Positions 59,692 to 64,000 of a stretch of 64,000 nucleotides of DNA are shown piece by piece. The notes beneath the pieces are model-generated. The model made no database searches. It was not told where the DNA came from and saw only the letters and a program-made list of their open reading frames with translations. Source of the stretch: Triops longicaudatus (lineage: Eukaryota > Arthropoda > Branchiopoda > Notostraca > Triopsidae); the NCBI GenBank assembly GCA_022885665.1, contig JAGQDJ010000176.1, positions 5,370 to 69,369 on the forward strand, read 5' to 3'. The position numbers and the translations under genes were made by a program. The first letter of the stretch is position 1; each line of letters begins with the position of its first letter.

Positions 59692-61800
59692 TGCAGACGC
59701 AGCAAGACGACACTTAGACACACAAAAAAATTACCCTTTGTGTCTTCGCGGATCGTATCCCGAGTCTTTGGGCTTGAGTTAAAAGAAAAATATTCAAGTC
59801 TCAGAAACTCTTCCCGTTGCGTTTCCTTAAAATTTTTCCTTCGTCAGCTTAAAATGGCTGAATTTTTGAATCATAAATAAGAAGTTGCTTTAAAGTTCGC
59901 ATTCCACAGATTTCTTCGAGATTTTCCTGAGATGCACTTGTAAATTATACAACACCCGATCTTCCTTTTTTGCTGTTGAAACATTAAATTGGTACGAGAA
60001 GTGAGGATTTTTTATTTCGTTTTTTAAGTCACAGCATTTTTCATATTCTACGATCTGGTTTCTTGGGAAATGGACTGCTTCACTATAGTCCCCTTGGAGG
60101 TTTGCGTGGTGTGCCGTTGGAGGGAGTACGGGTGGTTTTAACATTCTCTGCGTGTCACTACATCGAAGAAATTCGAGACAGACCAGCGTTCCCTTCCACG
60201 TCGAGTCAAGTGTTCCGTTTGACCCCGTGCGCGAACTTGATTTTTATTGGTTTAACACTTTTAGTCTCCCGCCGTCAGAAAAATGCATTACTTTTTCACT
60301 AGAACGACGAGACACGTGCATTAACATTTCCAGGGAAGAAAACTTAAAGAAGTAAATCGCAGAAATGTGAAAAAATCACATACAGCATAATCCAGTTATG
60401 TGTGGTGAAAGGTGATCAGTTATTCTTCGGCCATCATTTTCGTTGCCGCAAGCAGTTGAATTTCATAAACGCGAAACTTCACGAGGATGTAGAAATAACT
60501 ATGCGAACATAACGGTATGAAGAGCAACTTCAAGTTGAAAATTTTTTAAGCATAGTGTAATGAGTAGTAACGACAGAATAGCGACTATTGCCACACATAG
60601 TTCAATAAAAGTACATTAAAATAAAAGAATTACAAGAAGCAATTTAATGTGAAGAAATTTGACTCTTTAGAGGAATTGAAGCTATTAGGGCAGGACCGCT
60701 GAAATATGCCCTTTGAATTTCCTTCGTTTACCGAGGCTAGAAAGTGAACATTCCTTCTAAGACACTGGGAACACATTGTAACGGAATGACTGCATAATTC
60801 AATAATTCTTCCGAAAAAGTATTTCGAATCAATGGAAGTAATGCATTAAATGAATAGAACTAAACCATCGGCATTATTTTGAGCCGCCAAACTTAGCATT
60901 TCTCTACAACACAAAATACGCATTACAGTGGAATTACTACATAATTCAGTAATTATTCTGACGGTACTTTGAACCAATAGAGCCAGTGCATTGGATTTCA
61001 CAGAACTAAAGCGCCATATTAATTTGAGACCTTAAAATATACACAAGTTCAATTCTAGCATTTCGTCGCTTCTGTCCGAGTCATAATACCGTGTTCTCCG
61101 AACATTTGTTTGCTTTATCTGCCCGGAAGTGAAAGAAAAAGCTTACATCAAAATGTAGCTAAAAGCGTTATGGACTAAAATTCGTAGTTCCTAGTAACTC
61201 CTGGATGGGTGTCATTTTGAATTCTGTTAAGAATGAAATGTCATACTACAAAATGGGACTATTGTCTTTCTCATTTTCATTAACCTTAACGGATGGGGAA
61301 GACTAAAGGCTCCGTAGTTTGCTTCATCGGATAAAGAATAAATGTGGTTTTCAACTCCTAACTCGCACATATCAACCTCAAAGCCGACCTTTACACAGTA
61401 CGTGCCGGAACCCATTCCGGTTCCGTACTTTATGCCAGCTTTTTGCTGTGTTGCAGCGAAAATTAAACCCGGAATGGAAATTTGCCCGATAAGGGTGTAT
61501 CATCCATTATGCACACGTGAATTTCTACGCAAAAGGGGGAACCCATTCGGCCAGAAATACATCCCGTGTTTGCAGAATAAACTGAAATCAAACCTCCACC
61601 CATCTTTTATTCAACTGCCGTCATTTTACTACGGGAATTGGCTACTCACGACGTACACGAATACATTCAATGCACATGAAGCTCTGACATCTTCAGACTT
61701 TCAGTGCAACTTTTTCATTCATGGACATGACATCGATAATCCTTTACCTCCCCAGAAATATATTTGTTGTCGTAGTTTCGAAATTTGCGTTTGATTAATT
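59692..61800. other. Stretch with no supported gene
   Basis: AT-rich. The 150-codon frame 61342-61794 starts at an ATG but is Phe/Pro/Tyr-rich, without recognised domain, and ends just before the acceptor-like tract at 61801. No repeats named. Confidence 0.5.
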
Positions 61801-61832
61801 CGTTATTTCCTCTTTTTGTTTATAGGTAAGTC
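61801..61832 (+). promoter_or_regulatory. Possible recursive-splicing site (zero-length exon)
   Basis: A pyrimidine tract CCTCTTTTTGTTTATAG is immediately followed by GTAAGT: the acceptor AG (61824-61825) abuts a consensus donor (61826-61831). This matches the ratchet-point layout known from long animal introns, (Y)nNYAG|GTAAGT. A second donor-like string CG|GTAAGG lies about 61 bases on (GT at 61889), as expected if a short cryptic exon follows. The site is on the same strand as the putative gene at 17737. Function is inference. Confidence 0.3.
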
Positions 61833-62057
61833 GAGAACACGAATATTGCCATGATAAAGGTGCTGGAAGTCAGCTGAGAGGATGAACGGTAAGGTCAAAT
61901 ATATAAACAGCCGCTTCTCTTAAAAATCGAGAAATATCAGTTGTTATTGTACATGTACACCGAGTGTCTGCTGAGACTGTCAAAACTGTTCTCTCTTTGG
62001 CTTGTTTTCCTTTCTCTCATATTCCATGTCGTAGGGAACGTTTAAATCCCTTTCTCT

Positions 62058-62119
62058 CAATAGTAGAAGTTTCACAAGAATAGGTGTCAACACCTATTCT
62101 TGTGAAACTTCTACTATTG
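62058..62119. repeat. Perfect palindrome, 30-bp arms, 2-base loop
   Basis: CAATAGTAGAAGTTTCACAA... (62058-62087) is followed by CA and then its exact reverse complement (62090-62119). With no mismatch and almost no spacer it would extrude as a cruciform. No TIR family is recognised and the arms differ from the palindromes at 9253 and 30215. Confidence 0.97.
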
Positions 62120-63433
62120 TGCTCTTGTCGTAGGGCTCCATTTGAACTGGGAGGTATAAAACGGGACCAACAATGTGACAGATAACTCTGGAAGGTCTAA
62201 TAGTGATCTTCCAGAGCTTTAAACCGCTACAATACACTGGAAAGAAATATGCTACGTACTGAAAAAAGAAATACTCTCGAGAGAAATGTACTGGAGAGGG
62301 TGTGGCCAGGTTATAATTACGTCCTTGGTGAAACGACCCCACAATATCTCCTTGTAAGCTTGATGAACGACCGTAACGCACCCATGGACGGAAAATCCCG
62401 GGTTACCTAAACTTTCCCACGCATTTGCAACAGCAGCAGTAGCGAATGTTCCAAATCTTCACTTGCTTGCTTGAGCTCATTAACGGAGGATCTGAAGGAG
62501 ATTGTCGCGTCAGTTTGTCCTTTTCTCCCTCTTCCTGTGGCGTCTTCCTCGGTTCCAACCCTTCTCGTCCATCCCTATTCAGGGGGAAATCTCTTCTGTG
62601 TCCCTATAGAAAGCTAATGGGATTATTGTCCCTCTCGCTTTCCCCAACGTTCTCCAGCCAGGGTCCTTATCCTCGTACCCCAGGCCACCCTCTTGGTTAA
62701 AATCATTATTATATTACTCCAAAGCTGTCCCGCAAGCCTTCGCAGCAATTTCTCTCCACCTTCCTGAGTCCACAATTATCCTCACTCTGCAATTGTAAAT
62801 TGTTCCAAGCTTGCCACGGAGGGCGCTGCATTGGGTCTTGATTGATGTAATCACACGGTAACCAAATGACATTCGGCACGAACCTTCCTCGATGAGTAGT
62901 AGTAAATTTTCATTCAGCGGAAGATAGATTCAATGGAAAATAAATGGGAAAATAGGGTCATAAGGGGTTAGAAGGGGTTTGACTCGCTTATGAAGCGAGG
63001 AACTGCCTACTTAAGAGAATGCTCTTAGGCTTCAACCCACAAGACAACCACCCGCCCCTTTTTGTCACCGTGGTGGAAGTGAGAGCTGTTCTCGTCTTTG
63101 AGCTCATCAGTTTTCTTAATTAAAAGCCGCTGTTTCATTACGTTAGAAAGGGGACTAAAATGGGTTGGTAATTGGAACCAATAGAACTAATAACACTTGT
63201 CTTATCAGTCGCTCATTTCTCTTCGTTTCGCGCCATTCTTCAAAGTATCAGATGTTCTGTGTGCTAAATCCAAATAAACGTGCCAAATTACGTACCGCAG
63301 CAAGTAAAGGTACAGTACGTACTGCACAATCGTCTTACATAAAGAACTTTGGATGTCAAACTTTTCTTCTGGGCGTGCTAGTTTTGTCATAACGAGATTC
63401 TGCTGAATATTGCGTTGACTTCCTTGTAATTTA
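62120..63433. other. Stretch with no supported gene
   Basis: A C/T-rich, CG-containing patch at 62,510-62,700 opens an 84-codon Ser/Pro-rich frame (62446-62700) without recognised domain. Nothing else named. Confidence 0.5.
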
Positions 63434-63757
63434 TACAGTAAAATCTCGCTACAAGGAACCGAAAGAAATAGAAAAATATCACTAGGCTTAATTTAAGTTC
63501 GTTATATGGAACGCTTCGTCTACACTCTTAAAGTCGTTGTAACAAAAACCTTTCTATAACAGACTTTTGATTTTAAGGTACAAAGGTGTATATATATGAA
63601 AAAAGCGTCTGATGTAACGAACTTCTGATGTACTGAACGATTTTTCCTGTTCCTTTTTGCTGCTTTAGAACGAGATTCTGGTATCTTTACCTTAATATCC
63701 ATCTACTTTAGTCCAGAGTTCTTATAGGAGGGATTGTTAAACCGAGATTCGACTGTA
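63434..63757. mobile_element. Pogo/Tigger-like MITE with TA target duplication
   Basis: TA (63434-63435), then CAGTAAAATCTCGCTACAAG; the right end reversed reads CAGTCGAATCTCGGTTTAAC, followed by TA (63756-63757). The body is 320 bp. Inside are GTTCGTTATATGGAACG and TGTAACGAACTTCTGATGTA, i.e. relics of ATAACGAAC subterminal repeats. These ends are typical of pogo/Tigger elements. There is no coding capacity. It is related to, but well diverged from, the element at 16083. Confidence 0.75.
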
Positions 63758-64000
63758 CTTTTCTATAGTATTTCCTCATTGTTTTTGCGTAAGGTTTAGG
63801 ATTGTTTTTCTAAGGTTTGGAAACTTTAGAGACGGAGCGTTACGAATAATAGCGGGGAAAGGAAATAAATTGGCGTAACAACAAATTTCTGCCAGTAACA
63901 GAAGCGGGATCCTCAATCTTTTGTGAAATATTTCTGCAGCTTATTGGCTCACCACTTTAAGACGGAACGGTTATAGCCACCGTCAGGATATGAACTTTTT
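63758..64000. other. Window end, nothing seen
   Basis: AT-rich sequence with one ATTTCTGCAG word near 63930; no gene or repeat recognised. Confidence 0.6.

Noticed and set aside
61342..61794. 150-codon forward frame ending before the AG|GT site
   Set aside because: Composition is biased, no domain is visible, and its stop comes before the acceptor tract; kept only as a mention.
59490..62700. CCCCAGGGTACC / GTACCCCAGG phrases as a lineage marker (reminiscent of dispersed phrases in some cnidarian genomes)
   Set aside because: Two short, imperfect occurrences are too little to assign a lineage; recalled resemblance could not be checked.
1..64000. CRISPR array, bacterial operons, phage or plasmid functions, complete transposase or reverse transcriptase
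   Set aside because: No regularly spaced identical repeats, no dense long frames, and no recognisable catalytic motifs on either strand.

Overview
This window reads as nuclear DNA of an animal, most likely an invertebrate with a gene-poor, AT-rich genome. There are no operons or tightly packed reading frames. No confident open frame is longer than an ordinary exon. Splice signals of spliceosomal type (polypyrimidine tract-AG, CAAG/GTAAGT) are visible, CG dinucleotides are not obviously depleted as in vertebrates, and the mobile DNA consists of short non-autonomous cut-and-paste elements of pogo/Tigger, Tc1/mariner-like and hAT type. The species cannot be named from what is here.

Left third (1-17,000): A-rich start, a small TACTCATTA repeat, weak exon candidates at 699-748 and 2315-2426, a 1.1-kb degenerate tandem array (3091-4195) with a TCTCTTACATCCGGGTTTGAC core, a GC-richer island open in several frames (4450-4880), a short perfect hairpin (9253-9291), and a pogo-like MITE (16083-16428).

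Middle (17,000-40,100): the best gene evidence is at 17737-17836. An ATG preceded by an in-frame stop opens a signal-peptide-like segment that ends exactly at a consensus donor (CAAG|GTAAGT) in phase 1, as expected for exon 1 of a secreted or receptor gene on the + strand. No certain second exon was found, so much of the window to the right may be its long first intron. Promoter-like clusters (CCAAT, CRE, E-box, AAAATGGCG) lie near 20.6, 32.0-32.5 and 40.6 kb. A 32-bp perfect palindrome sits at 30215-30284, the first of two copies of one palindromic MITE at 36073-36241, and a hAT MITE with a perfect 8-bp target duplication at 39892-40071.

Right third (40,100-64,000): a candidate 75-bp in-frame exon (42408-42482), the second palindromic MITE copy ending in a 38-T run (48264-48462), a candidate exon ending in phase 0 (49873-50061), two islands packed with the tetranucleotide ACGT (about 50.9-51.8 and 54.2-54.9 kb), an open frame followed by poly-A (59462-59691), a site resembling a recursive-splicing ratchet point (61801-61832), a 30-bp palindrome (62058-62119), and a second pogo-like MITE with TA target site (63434-63757).

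All protein-level calls are low to moderate in confidence. No tRNA, rRNA, CRISPR array, complete transposase, or recognisable conserved protein domain was found. The structural repeats are the solid part of this annotation.
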